Made by a program: the position numbers and the translations under genes | Origin: Diplocarpon mali | Lineage: Eukaryota > Ascomycota > Leotiomycetes > Helotiales > Drepanopezizaceae | Assembly (NCBI GenBank): GCA_024741835.1 | Contig: JAENRP010000174.1 | Span: 18,845 to 82,844 of the forward strand | Direction of reading: 5' to 3' | Length of the DNA: 64,000 bases | Shown here: piece by piece, positions 22,848 to 33,759 of the stretch | How the letters are laid out: each line of letters opens with the position of its first letter | Position numbering within the stretch: position 1 is the stretch's first letter | Notes under the pieces: generated by a model | The model's database searches: none | What the model was told of the DNA's origin: nothing | What the model saw: only the letters and a program-made list of their open reading frames with translations

Positions 22848-25619
22848 TGTGGACTTGAGATCCCGTTTTACCGGTGGAGAAGGCGGTGGATAATATTGAG
22901 GGCAGAGGAAGGAGGAATGGTTGTGAGGCCAGGCTCGAGTCGTCTAGGCTCAATCAGAACTGAGTGAAAGAGGGCGTGGCGTAGTCCCCCGCTATCTTGT
23001 GCGCTTGCCGATGTGCAGCTTTCCTACTGCATCGTGGTATAGAAAGATGGATTTGAAATGGCGAGCGGTGTTCACGCGTGCACAGCAATTTCGTATGCGT
23101 CGCGTGCTGGGTAGGCAGGAAGACTGGTAGCCAGCGAAGCCCGTTAAGCATTCAAGGGTTGAGCCTCCGTTCGGCAGGGCACGAGGGGTGTAATATAACA
23201 GGAGCAGACTCAAGTTGCTGGAAGCGAGGCCCAGTATGCAAAGCTTGGAAACCCCGGAGAGTCCAGCCCAGGGTGTACAGTTACGTACAGTATCTACAGG
23301 GTCTTCCCACGAGATGCTGAATCGATGGCGCTGCACCTACTGTGAGTGGTGGATTGGCGGGCCAGGGGGGGGGGGCAGATCGAGCAGAGCCCTAGATGTA
23401 CCGACGCTCCGAATCTGGGTGGGCCGGTACCTGCTGGGTGCTGAGTACTGGGTGCGGCCGCAGCAGAAGCTTTCTCGATAGTAAGAAGTAGTCGGAGTTG
23501 TCATGGTGGTGGAGTTAACCCGACTGCTACTGTAAACAGTTGAGTGCAGGCCAGAAGCTTTGCCCCTTACCTTAGCGACAGAGGCAGTGCAAAGCGCCCC
23601 GGCACCGCTCCCAAGACCACAGCGCCCACCAGATCCGAGTCCTCAGCCATCAGCAGGAGTAGCAGACGGAAGCACAGGAGCAGAGAGACGCCTTACCGTC
23701 GAGGGGCCAGTGTTTGTGTTCTGGAAGACGCCTCATCGCTAGGCTTGGGGCCAGCCAGCGCTTGCCGCTCCTCGGGAATGCGCTCTGACTGTCAAAGCAG
23801 CAGATATCATGGCTCGGCGGAACGGTGGGGAATTTGAAGTGCCCGAGTCGACGCCGTCCAAGAGGCCTGGCAGGGGGCAAACCCTGACCCGGCTCCATCT
23901 GACACAGTCACTGTGCCAGATGCGGGTGATAATGAACCACCCCCAGCCCTCCAGCGCCCGTCGCCGGGGTCGTATCCGGCTGTTCTGCTTTCCATGCTTT
24001 TCGTCGGAAAACAACCCTCAGAAGAAGCGTGGAAACCACGCAACTCCAGCCGCCACCCAAGCCGCCACTCTCTCGTAAACCGGCACGCCTTACCCTCTCG
24101 GTCTCGGTCTCTCTTAGTCTCTCTCTCTTTCTCCCAGACATCCCCCCTCGGAGACTCAGACGCAAACGAAATTCATGTCCCGTATGCCGGCTTCACACTC
24201 CACCTCCGCACCTACCAATCTCTGCACCCGCCCGCGAGCCCGGCGATCCATGAATCTATCAGCCTTTCCCTGCCACGGGAGAGATCGGCCGCGTCCGTGA
24301 CCGCGTCTGTGTTGATGTCCGTGTCTGTCGGGCCTGTGCTTCTAGAAGACAATAGCAGATCGGCGCGATCAGCGAGGCGCGGTCGTTCTTGGGCATGATT
24401 TTTCGAAGCTTTCGGAGAGGGCGGAATCGCCGGGCGCTTGCTTGTTGATTTTAAAATTCGCGCGGGGGAAGTAGTGCTGCAAGTTCCGCGGGCTCGCATC
24501 GTAGGCGTTGATGTCATAGTTGGTGGGTGAGTGTTGAGTGCTGAGTGAGAAGAAACCATAAATCATAATCCGGTGCCAGTCTCTTCTCTAGCTAGTGCTC
24601 CGAGAGGTTGCACGGTTAAGCCGAGGAGTGTGTAGTCCCGCGCCCCGCTCCTTCGGAAAGCCTTGGCGGGCCGCTGCCAAGCGACCTCCTCCCCGCCCCG
24701 GGTCTTCTCAGCCAAGCCATCATCCATCCAGAATGCACACAATTAAAGCTGGGAGTCAAACATCCTCTCAAGACTGGCTCCTGTGACAACTGGCTTAGTA
24801 CGTGAGAAGCCGCATTCCAAACTTCTCTCTATCAGCCCCTTGCAGCCTCCACATCTTCTAGAAGGCTGCCAACCACCTAGCGCGCCGGAGAAAGCCTATT
24901 CACCCACTCGTTGATTGTGCCAACAGTCGAGATTCCAGCACACTGTATACTCTGTCCGAGGTGCTGTGTGTGTGCTACGCCAATGACCTGCGTGGTGCTC
25001 TCTTGAGTCTGGACCCGGTTCGCTGGTTGCTCGCGGGATAGTCCTGTGTGCTCCTCTATCTAGTTATCAAGCTTGGCGGATGCAGAAGGCGAGAGTTTAT
25101 TTAAATTAAAGGCTTTCTCACTTTCACATCACCAGGTATTCTGTCAAGTCTGGAGATGCAAAATGTGTGTTTGGAAAGCGCCAAGTAAGAGCGAGACTTT
25201 GCACTTTAAGGACGCCAAGTGCAGGGAGACTCTGCATTTCACACTTCTCGGTGACGTTGTGCCTCCTAGGACTCCCCCTCGGCTGATTCGGAAGCAATCA
25301 AGTAGTACCTGTATAGATATTCGTAGACATACCATCTGCAGCAAACCGGCTTTGAAAAGCTTACTGTTCCTCTTCATTTCAGGAACAAGCTATTCTCACT
25401 CGAGATCACGTTAATGCCAACCAAAACCATCATCCCTGTGAGTGAATTGTCCTGTCATCTACTGCAGTATCTTAGCAGCAGGTTGCCTGATTATCAAAGA
25501 ATATCCTCCCTTATAACCAATCCACCGACTCTTTCGCTCCGGACTCCCCTTTCCTTGTCCGATGCACATTTTCTTTCCATGATATTACCTTACATGCTTC
25601 ATATTTTTTCAAGGCCTCG
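22848..25619. other. Long non-coding upstream region
   Basis: CT-rich and simple-sequence tracts (a run of ten or more G at about 23367; TCTCTCTT-type sequence at about 24105-24135). The longest frame, 23913-24398 (+), reads as Ser/Arg/Pro-rich low complexity without a domain and overlaps frames on both strands, so I do not call it. This is most likely the promoter and 5' UTR of the 21990-22847 gene. Confidence 0.45.
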
Positions 25620-25845
25620 GAAACACAGTCTGATGGCTTGCTACCCTAGTTATTGCTTACCATTGTATTCCTGTCGTGCTTGAAAAAAGGGATCTTTCTT
25701 AGTGGTGAACAGAGGCTTGTAAATTTCTAATTTAGCTATATATCTAAACTCCTTTTTATAGGAGTGCTCTTTGGCCACTTCAGGGGCTGATTACATAAGC
25801 CAGTCCTTTGAGCCTCAGGCTCCTCATGGCGCAACAATTTCCCTA
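25620..25845 (+). repeat. Dispersed repeat, copy 2
   Basis: Second copy of the repeat at 17130-17345, in opposite orientation. The best-conserved part is about 25672-25843; similarity ends sharply after cgcaacaat. It lies about 380 bp upstream of the inverted-ended mariner fragment at 26226 but is separate from it. Confidence 0.7.
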
Positions 25846-26225
25846 TTGATCTTTACTCCTGCGTACTCGGCCTCGATACTCTTAAAGATCTCCCTTCTAG
25901 TATCGATAGAGATAGTGGTATGAGGGGCGCAAGTGGAGAAAGCTCATAATATACACGTGCCACCTAGAGCACCGAAACTTTAGATTAAGCTCCGCAGGAT
26001 TCCGCCGCTGCTTTGGGTGCGTTGGGTATCCCGGTTACTAGTCTAGCTGTGACCTTTGTTTGTACGAAAGTCAAACCCTGGCCCGAACGATCCATGTCCG
26101 AGAGTACCCAAGCAGTGGACCGAAGGCCTCACATCCGAGTCACCAAGAGTACCGTATCAGTAGCGTGAGCTATACGTGCAGTCAACTTGCATAAACCCGC
26201 AGCGAGCAATACTACCTACCTCCTT
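25846..26225. other. Non-coding spacer between two repeats
   Basis: No open frame or recognisable element. Composition is less AT-rich than the flanking repeats. Confidence 0.4.
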
Positions 26226-26684
26226 GTACTTGGTACATGCCCGAAATAATGTACAAGTGCTGTCTGTGCGTAATTCTACCGGTTTCCATTAACAGGGCTT
26301 ATATACAGGGGGTATAGCCAATGATTTATCTATAACGATTCGCCGCTTTTTGCATTGAAAATCAATGCTTTCAATATGGATTCTTCATTCAGTATACCGA
26401 CTCCAAAGACACCTACAAAACAGACCTCTCGTGACGAACGAGTACGCTATCAGACTCTTTATTTTGATGCCGGTTGGACTCAAGATCAGATCGCCCTTTA
26501 ATTGAACCTTACTCGATGTCCAGTGTGATACGCTTTAATTAGGGTAATGCTAGAGAGATGTAAAGCTGTGATCGCAGCAGGAGGAGGCCATACAAAATAT
26601 TAAGGAAATTGTAAAAGCAGCATTGCCAAGTATCTAGTGTGCACGGCCTAGAATTGTACATTATTTACCCATAGTACGAAGTAC
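26226..26684 (+). mobile_element. MITE-like element with about 31-bp inverted ends and a broken Tc1/mariner transposase start
   Basis: The left end 26226-26256 (gtacttggtacatgcccgaa, then ataatgtacaa) is matched by the reverse complement of 26654-26684 (gtacttcgtactatgggtaa, then ataatgtacaa), with few mismatches and one indel. Inside, an ATG at 26376 opens a frame with TSRDERVRYQTLYFDAGWTQ and DQIAL, the N-terminal helix-turn-helix style of fungal Tc1/mariner transposases. It is interrupted by a TAA after DQIAL and a TGA shortly after. No DDE catalytic domain fits in the remaining 200 bp, so the element is an internally deleted, non-autonomous derivative. The exact target duplication (TA expected) is not clear. 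Confidence 0.65.
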
Positions 26685-29595
26685 ACAGTACAAAACTAGC
26701 CTCCATGCTTTAGCGGTCGCTACAAGCCTGTTCCACAATGCCGATAACTCTCATAAGACTTTCCAAAACCAACATCACCTAACCCGCTTTGGACGTACCA
26801 CAGTAAAGCACTTAACTATTTCCGGCACGCCGATCACTTCCATCTTGCCACGGAGCTAGTAGCAGCTCTCAGAACAAATATTGAGTTTATTAGGAATAGT
26901 GACAGTAAGCAGACCAGCGACGACAGTCTTTTCCAAACCCATTCTGAGAATAGTTGCTACGCAACCCACCATTGCAAAGCTTCACGAAAACTGGCTTGGG
27001 TGGATCTTTGGTCTTCAGATACAATAACGTGGAAGCGGTTTGATACCGCGTCACTCGCGTGGAAGGAAGCCCGATATCTGGTTGATAAAGCAGTCCAAGG
27101 CATGAAAATACACCTTACCTAGAATATCTCGTTGGCCACTGCAGAGGATTATCTTATACTGCAGTAAAGCCGGGCTTTGGGTGCCTTGTAGAGAACCAAG
27201 GGATAAGTAAGGTTTAGAGCCAGTGATAAATTTCTTCACATAGTACAACACGTATGGGGTAGCTTCGCTTTTATATTGAAAATCGTATTACAAAATAAAT
27301 ACAGAAGCGTTGCGATGCTTACCATAAACAAAAGATCTATTAAATATAATAGAATCGGTCCAAGGTCATAAATACTACACAATACAATTCTAAATTCTCA
27401 TAAAGACAAATTATGACTATTGCTCCATATACTTTTCAACACAAAGGCAAACCGCGAGGAGAGAGCCAGCATTGAGAGTTTAACCACCTTCTATTTCGCC
27501 TAAAACCACTGAAATAAATCGGGGAGACAACGAGTCAACACCCGTACGCGGTGTCTCCTGCGAACCTCTAGCTCTTCTAAGAGTCTGCAGAGCTTGGAAG
27601 TAGATACAAGCAATCTCGATTGCGCAATGAAGATTTTTCTTCACCCTCTCACAAAAACCCTCTACTTTCGATCTCTACCTGCGTATTCTAGGGTCGCTTC
27701 GAATATGTACCCATGACTAAAGGAATAGATCGACGATGGTTAGACGGAGGAATATGGCAGGTTAGAGTGTGGGAAGAAAGAGTAAAGGAAAAGGGTTCAT
27801 TGCAAGCTAGTACGAGTTGATAAGAAGGATTAGAGTTAAATAGCCGCTAAATATTAGTAATATGCCTAATAAGCAATCAAATATACAGTCGCGATCGCAT
27901 AAAGAGGCGTTCGCAGCCTAGGATAAAAGAGTCAAATTAGACCTAAGGCGATTCCTCAACTCTACTATCTAATATACTTCCTTAAGACCAGGTTTAAGCT
28001 CGAGACCTCGAGAGCCTTGTTTTCGACTAAGGTACGGAAGGAGACTCTTATCTAAGGAACCAGACAGGACCAAGGACTGAACAGTGAATCGCAAGGCGTC
28101 TTCAGGCTATTTTTCTCTTTGTGTAGGTTCTGTACCGGTATCGATATTCACGTGAATGATATCGAGTACTTGAATCAAAAAATGTATCTATTGTAATGTC
28201 TGTCTTCTCTATATATGACCGAGATAGTACCTTTATACCTCTGAATCCCCTCCTTCCTATAGTCACTCCTAGCCGTTTACGGACATCCTTTCGAAGTCCT
28301 CCGACTGTATAGCCGTCCGAAATAAATATCAAACCCTTCCGATCGCCAATGGTACTCTTTTATAGGATAACCCTAGGAACGAGGGTAACTTGCCTCCTGT
28401 ACAGGAATCTGCGTACCAACACTTTGTATAGGAAAATACGACTAGAGCGTTTCCTGCTTATGCTATATAGTTTAGAGCTAACATTGCATATTAAAATGGG
28501 GAGTGGAAAAATGAAATCAAAGGGTAAATAAATATACCCGCTGCTAATGGAAACTTGTCATTACTGCATCACTCTTCAACACTATGCAAGCGACTCCGTA
28601 AACCCTCTTATTAGCTCCGTGGACCAACCCCTAACTCGATCTTCCTGAAGTCATTTCCGACTTCCCCGGTCTACCGGTATATAGATTGATAAAGAGAAGG
28701 TATGTTAAGCTTCGCTTCTCTAATGAAACCACATATTTTCAATAAAAGTATAGCCGTCGCAGCCAACACTCCGCGCTCATGCTGCATTCTCGCCTCTCAT
28801 ACAAGTTCGAAAACACGGAGCTAGGCATCACCATCCTAGAACTAGCATTTAAAAATATGACTACCGTTGTATAGCGTATGGTATAGGCTACAGAGAGAGC
28901 TTGCTACCATGGAGAAGGTCGCCGTCAATCTCCAGAAACTGCTGCAAGTCACGCTAGCTGAGTCACAGCCGGGAACTCCCCACGCAGGATCTTGAGAATA
29001 GATTCAGTTAACCAGCGATGCGGTCGTTGGGACTCTGGGTAGTCAGGAAGTCGGATTTCAGCCACAGAATTATCAGGTAGCTAGCACATCTGCCCCAGTT
29101 TGACTGAATGCGCTTCATCATTTATAGTAGTATCAAACACAACTTGAGAGTCGCTCCAGGTGCGCCGCGATTACAAGTTCCATCTATTGAAAGTGGTGCT
29201 TCGGAACAGCGAGGAAATAAAGTGCGCTTGGTAGGTGCTTCGCTTTCAGAGATTGGCGTTGGAAGACGAGCTGGGTCATGTACATGAAATAATAGCCCAC
29301 TGCTTTCCATACAAAGTCAAACAAACGACAACGATCTCGTGATTAATTTTCAGATCATGTTCAAAGCAAAAGCTAAGATAAGTTCGATTTGGCAGAACAT
29401 CTTTTCCCAACTTTCCCGAGAGTAGGCTCCTGGTACCGGTCCAGAAGATAGACTAGGCTTCTTGGTCTGTATCTCTTGTCATCCGAGGGCAGTGAATCAA
29501 AGCGAAATCAACCTTCAATCATGATTTAAGATTGAGGAAAAGCTTAATAGCCCATCACCTCCCCCCTGTCATTCAGCCTCGGTTCACTCGGGCGA
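26685..29595. other. Gene-free, AT-rich, probably decayed repeats
   Basis: No supportable gene. Frames at 27051-27251 (-) and 28102-28332 (-) are short and domain-free. The 27.7-28.5 kb part resembles the copia element at 33.3-40.9 kb in its AT-rich, TAG/TAA-littered texture, but I could not align it. The last 300 bp are the 3' flank of the methionine sulfoxide reductase gene. Confidence 0.4.
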
Positions 29596-30489
29596 CTACC
29601 AGTCGCAAGCCTCCGCCAACAGCTTCGCCAATTTTTCCAGCCACAACTTGTCAACTTCATCAAAGCCACTCTCCACGGCACAGTCGATATCGATAATCGC
29701 CACCAATTTGCCGCTACTCACGATCGGTACTACGATCTCGCTCTTAGAGGCACCGTCGCATGCAATGTCTGCGGTCAAGTATCAGCCCCTGCCAAGACGC
29801 ACTGTGGCCGTACGCTTGAAGCAAAGCTCTCAAGATTGTATGAAAACCTACTGTTGAAAAAAAAAAAACGCAAGGGACAAAAATACTTACGACCAGGAAA
29901 CTTCTCGACATCATCCACCAGTTGCGTCTCCCTTGTACTTGCAGCCGCGCCGCATACTCCCCGTCCGAAGGGGATCGTCTGACACGCCACCTTGCCATTG
30001 AACGGCCCAAGAATAAGCTGCGGTCTTGCAGGCGGCGACTGAGGATCTTCTACGTAGAAACCTAGCTCGTGTCAGATTCCAGCTCTTTTACACGTCAGGC
30101 TAGTGAGGGAGTGGCAGAGGAGTCTCACCAGCCCAATTCACTTCCGACGAAGGAAAAGGCAACGATTTAAAGGCGTGCCATAACAAAGATGCTATGTTGG
30201 CAAGGTTGCTGTACTCATGATCTCAGCAAGTCTCAAGGAACCCCGACCTAAGACTGCCCACCAGACCTGAGACTTATTAGTGGGTTTCTTGATGTGAGAG
30301 GGGGGCATAAGGAGAGAATACCCAATTTCTCTGCCCTTCGAGCAGCGCCTCGGATTGCTCCAAGATTTGCGAGTATGCTGCTTCCTTCGTCCCTCCCGCA
30401 GCGAACGTCGAAGCATCGGCGTGGACCTGACAGAAGCATTAGTCTTAACATCTTCCAAGGATGCGCAGAAGTGGGTGGTCGAATACCAT
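29596..30489 (-). CDS. Free methionine-(R)-sulfoxide reductase (GAF-domain fRMsr)
   Basis: Reduces free methionine-(R)-sulfoxide with thioredoxin in the cytosol, part of oxidative-damage repair (yeast YKL069W family). Five exons: 30489-30487 (the ATG alone), 30426-30322, 30213-30129, 30061-29891 and 29768-29596. The introns are 60, 108, 67 and 122 nt and the protein 178 residues, the usual size. The joined protein begins MVHADASTFAAGGTKEAAYS. GAF landmarks follow in order: GQRNW, NLANIASLLWHAF, NWAGFYV, LGPFNGKVACQTIPFGRG, VCGAAA, FPGHIACDGASKSEIVVPIV, IIDIDC. The three Cys known for catalysis in this family are present: VAC-QT, GVC-GA and IAC-DG. The start rests on a single-codon coding exon, needed because the next exon begins in phase with VHADAS and no nearer ATG is in frame. 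A 12-A run lies in intron 4 (about 29858). Confidence 0.9.
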
Positions 30490-30991
30490 TTTGGCACCTT
30501 AGGATGACTTTGTAACGCCTATCTCTTTCTGAGTACCGTGAAGCCGGCAATTTGAAGTCAAATCTTTTCGTAATCTTGCTCGATTCGTCGAGGAGCTTTC
30601 TGATCCATGGAACAGAGACGAGAGCGATTGTCATAATCTTCGGCTATTTTCTGATATTACACGTGACACGAGCTCACCTAAATATCTCACACACAGTTGG
30701 ACCGGCTCACACGGGGGGGTGCTTCGGTGATCCGTGTTGCGTTCTCTTCTTGAGATCTTCAGAGACCAAAGCTTGATGATGATTAACCATTGAGGTTAGA
30801 AATTTCCCAAACAAAGGGTCCAGGGAGCAATAGCCCAGGAGCGGATTTATTAGCAACATTGAGATGAAGAGCCAGGTTCACAATCCAGTCGAGCAATGCT
30901 CGTACAAGGCTTAGCATCGCGCTTATTTCAATCCATCTAGGGTAACCCCTGAGCGCCAAAACGATACTCGTTACTCTAAAGACCAGACAAA
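30490..30991. other. Spacer upstream of fRMsr, downstream of A43
   Basis: Contains the fRMsr promoter and the 3' flank of the A43 gene, both on the minus strand. No gene seen; minus frames continuing upstream from the fRMsr first exon are not supported by the family. Confidence 0.45.
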
Positions 30992-31957
30992 TCAATATCT
31001 TGTTATACTCTGTATCTCTGCAACCTCCGTACCATCTGGCCCGATAGGCACACCCAGACTCGTCGCTCCTAGCGCCCGTGAGCCACCCAGCCTTCTCCCA
31101 GCCGTATTCCTCGAAATCTCCATGCCGTCCTTCTCAAGAACTGTAAGCCTGCACTCAGCATTCTCACTCAAAAGCGTCCCCTCGATACTCAAAAACCCCC
31201 TCTCCCGATCGTGACTCGACTCAATCTCCCGAACTTTGAACTTAATCAATCCCTCGACTTTGTTACCTTCTCCATCCACATAATGACCCGCTCCCTCCTC
31301 GGCGTACGTCTGCCCGTCTCCCTCATTCCCTTCCCTCGCATCACTAACATCTCTCCATTCCCAATCACTCGGCAGACGTTTGCGCTCAATACTCGCATTG
31401 AACAGATTCCAACACACCAGTCCCAGGTGTCCTTCATTCTGAAGATTGACGAACCCTTCCAGCCAAGCTCCCTTCTCTGGCTTGAACAGCAAAAACTCTG
31501 CAGTAAGCCATGTCCAGCTCACAGCATACTCGTCGAGATTCTGCAGCAGTACTTCGGTCCCATCATTCCCGAAAGCCTTCTCAGATAATCTCGGATTGCT
31601 ATACGAGAGTAGAACACCTTTAAATGGCGGGTAGTATGTAAGGAGGAGAGGAGAAAGATGCTCAGCGCAAATGCCCTCGAGAGGGAACTTCTGCGACACA
31701 GGCGCTAATGGCAGATATAACGACGATGTCTGCAAGTGGAATGGCGAGATCGTAGACGGCGCCTCGAGTATTTCGGTTTCCGCAGCTCTTTTGTTGGATT
31801 TGTGTTTTTTGGATTTTGACTTTGGTTCCTCCTCTCCATGGTCTCTTTTCCGCTTTTTCTCGCGATGAGAAGATCTTGATTTTTTGTCGCCTTTCGACCT
31901 GGATTTTTCGGAACCCATTCCAACTACTTTCGACGCAGTCGTCTTCTCAATTGACAT
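30992..31957 (-). CDS. rpa43: DNA-directed RNA polymerase I subunit A43
   Basis: Stalk subunit of RNA polymerase I, acting with A14 in rRNA transcription and Rrn3 binding in the nucleolus. A single exon of 321 residues from the ATG at 31957. The N-terminus is a highly basic, Lys/Ser-rich tail (KSRSSHREKKRKRD, SKSKKHKSNKR), then the tip domain with SPFHLQTSSLYLPLAPVSQK, GICAEHLSPLLLTYYPPFKG and VLLSYSNPRLSE. An OB-fold region follows (WTWLTAEFLLFKPEKGAWLE, GFVNLQNEGHLGLVCWNLFN), as in the family. The frame is open to an ATG at 32122, adding 55 residues. I prefer 31957 because the added part looks non-conserved and would leave only 91 bp to the divergent neighbour. The C-terminal extension (about residue 230 onward) is acidic then Gly-rich. 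Confidence 0.85.
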   Translation of the reverse strand: MSIEKTTASKVVGMGSEKSRSKGDKKSRSSHREKKRKRDHGEEEPKSKSKKHKSNKRAAETEILEAPSTISPFHLQTSSLYLPLAPVSQKFPLEGICAEHLSPLLLTYYPPFKGVLLSYSNPRLSEKAFGNDGTEVLLQNLDEYAVSWTWLTAEFLLFKPEKGAWLEGFVNLQNEGHLGLVCWNLFNASIERKRLPSDWEWRDVSDAREGNEGDGQTYAEEGAGHYVDGEGNKVEGLIKFKVREIESSHDRERGFLSIEGTLLSENAECRLTVLEKDGMEISRNTAGRRLGGSRALGATSLGVPIGPDGTEVAEIQSITRY

Positions 31958-32213
31958 ACTGGAGGGTTTCGAGGAGGTGTTCGTTCGCTGGATTAAGCTC
32001 GAACTTTTTTTGCGCCTCAAAAAGGCTGATACTTGGAGGCGGCCGCTAGCCTGCATTCCTAGCGCAATCTTTACCTCGGGACCTGAGCGATGTGGACAGT
32101 TGGAGCCTCGCGATCGAAGCAACTCCTTGTTGCCCTAAGTGCTTTCTCTCCCTGATATAACATCAAAACCTCTCCATGATACAACCCAAATCTTTGAACT
32201 AAAGACTGGCATC
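31958..32213. promoter_or_regulatory. Bidirectional promoter of A43 and the J-protein gene
   Basis: Only 256 bp separate the two divergent start codons (91 bp if the longer A43 start is used). It must hold both promoters and 5' UTRs. It contains a NotI-like gcggccgc at about 32040. No obvious TATA box for either gene. Confidence 0.6.
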
Positions 32214-33351
32214 ATGTCTACCGGAAACCTGCTATCTCTTGCAGGCTGGACATTTCTTCCAAATGTAAGGGCTGAGTTCACCAAGACAGATTTCTTGAGT
32301 CGCATACTGACAACAAGGCCAGTTCGTCACGGGATGGGTTCAAACGATATATTACGGAATTGTGATTCGCGCCGGTGACCCTAAACCACATCCAGGCTCA
32401 CCGCGTTGGGACACTCATCGGAGGCGCATACACATAATTGTAGTCTCTGCATATCTCCTCTACACAATATACGAAGCAGACTGGGAGATACGGCGAGCAG
32501 GCGACTTTTATCATGATTTAGGGGTTCCGTATACTGCTACAGAGAGGGAGATCAAGTCCAGATTTCGACGACTGGCAGCAATCCACCATCCAGACAAAGT
32601 CTCTTCCACATCCAGCACTTCAGAAGGATACTTCTTGCACCTCAAACTGGCCCAGGACACGCTTCTGGACCCCGCGAAAAGATTCGCATACGAGAGATTC
32701 GGGCCCGAAATCACAGAGTGGCAACGCTGTTCCGGAATTCGCGACTTTGTACTCCACGGCTTGCAGTCTATCCTCCCATATTACGGTGCAGCTGCGATAT
32801 TCATGTACATACTAGGAATGCTGGGCTATTTAGAATGGGGGAAATACTGGCGATGGCTGACGCTTGTCGGATTGTGCGTTTTCGAATTACACACAATCTC
32901 GCGCCCACACTTCCCCTCTTTTGCGACTAATATTCTCAACCCGCTCCTCACAAGCCTCACCGCGCACCCACCATACCTTCCCTTCCAGCTCATACAACTT
33001 GGGCGCAAAATGAGCGTCACCCTCTTCATCGCATTCTCTCAAATAGGACCGCACCTACAGCCGCCCTCCCAAGTCTCTGAAAATGCGACGCCAGAGGTGC
33101 AGTTGAAGCAGCAGTTGGACAGACTGGAGGCCTCGGCAAAAATCGTAGACGTGGAGGCTACAAGGGCTGTGCAGTTAGAACTAAGCCCGTTTTCGGGCGA
33201 CGAGGAAGCTATTGGCGCCGTCCGAGGCAAGATGAAGAAGTGGCTAGTGCAGAATACTATCCAAAATGATCCGGAAGTTCGAGATGCCATCGGAACGCTG
33301 CTAAAACGCAGACGGACAGATGCACCGGCTGGAGCGAGAGGGAATAGATAG
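32214..33351 (+). CDS. J-domain (DnaJ/Hsp40) membrane protein, probably of the ER
   Basis: Hsp70 co-chaperone. Two exons (32214-32264, 32323-33351) split by a 58-nt intron give 359 residues. The N-terminus MSTGNLLSLAGWTFLPN-FVT then TGWVQTIYYGIVIRAGDP suggests membrane insertion, with a hydrophobic segment IHIIVVSAYLLYTIY. The J-domain follows (about residues 72-135): DFYHDLGVPYTATEREIKSR, the essential HPD inside AAIHHPDKV, and KLAQDTLLDPAKRFAYERFG. Two more hydrophobic segments follow (YYGAAAIFMYILGMLGYLEW; WLTLVGLCVFELHTI). The tail is charged and probably coiled coil (QLKQQLDRLEASAKIVDVEA), ending in a basic patch. ER location is inferred from this layout, shared with fungal ERJ5-type proteins. 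The stop codon TAG (33349-33351) lies inside the target duplication of the copia element that begins one base later. Confidence 0.87.
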
Positions 33352-33352
33352 C
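33348..33352. repeat. Target-site duplication, left copy (ATAGC)
   Basis: ATAGC directly before the left LTR, identical to 40933-40937. Five bases is the usual copia target duplication. It contains the TAG stop of the J-protein gene. Confidence 0.85.
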
Positions 33353-33550
33353 TGTCGTGCAGAATGGGCGGAGTCTCCACTTATTCTGGAGACCCTCTAT
33401 GTGACTCCTGCTGAGTCATAGACTCTCCCTTTTCTTTCCGAAGTCTCCTTACTAGATATATACTAGATAATAATATAATTAATTATCTTTATCTATATTA
33501 GTGAGCCTTTTAAGCGACTTAATGAAGGCCCTCTAGCCGACTGCACTATA
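33353..33550 (+). repeat. 5' LTR (198 bp)
   Basis: Begins TGTCGTGCAGAATGGGC and ends GCACTATA. Compared with the 3' LTR I count about 23 differences, all C/T or G/A. The ends would be TG...CA if the last CA has become TA. Confidence 0.9.
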
Positions 33551-33759
33551 GTTATAAGCCCTGTAAGCACTTTAATATGCTTTCTCTTCGTATGCAATTA
33601 GCTAGAGGGCCCTTTAAGCTCTTGACCGACTTTTCGAGTACTTATAACGACTCGAAGGACTTTTATTTTCAATTAACAAATCTCCATTTTCCGATCGAAC
33701 CTTATTTGCAAACCTTATTTATATACTTAACCTTTTTTACTAGACTCTATTTAAAATGT

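Noticed and set aside
23913..24398. 161-residue plus-strand frame
   Set aside because: Low-complexity Ser/Arg/Pro sequence with competing frames on both strands and no domain.
31958..32122. Longer A43 start at 32122
   Set aside because: Kept only as an alternative: the extra 55 residues look unlike the family and crowd the divergent promoter.
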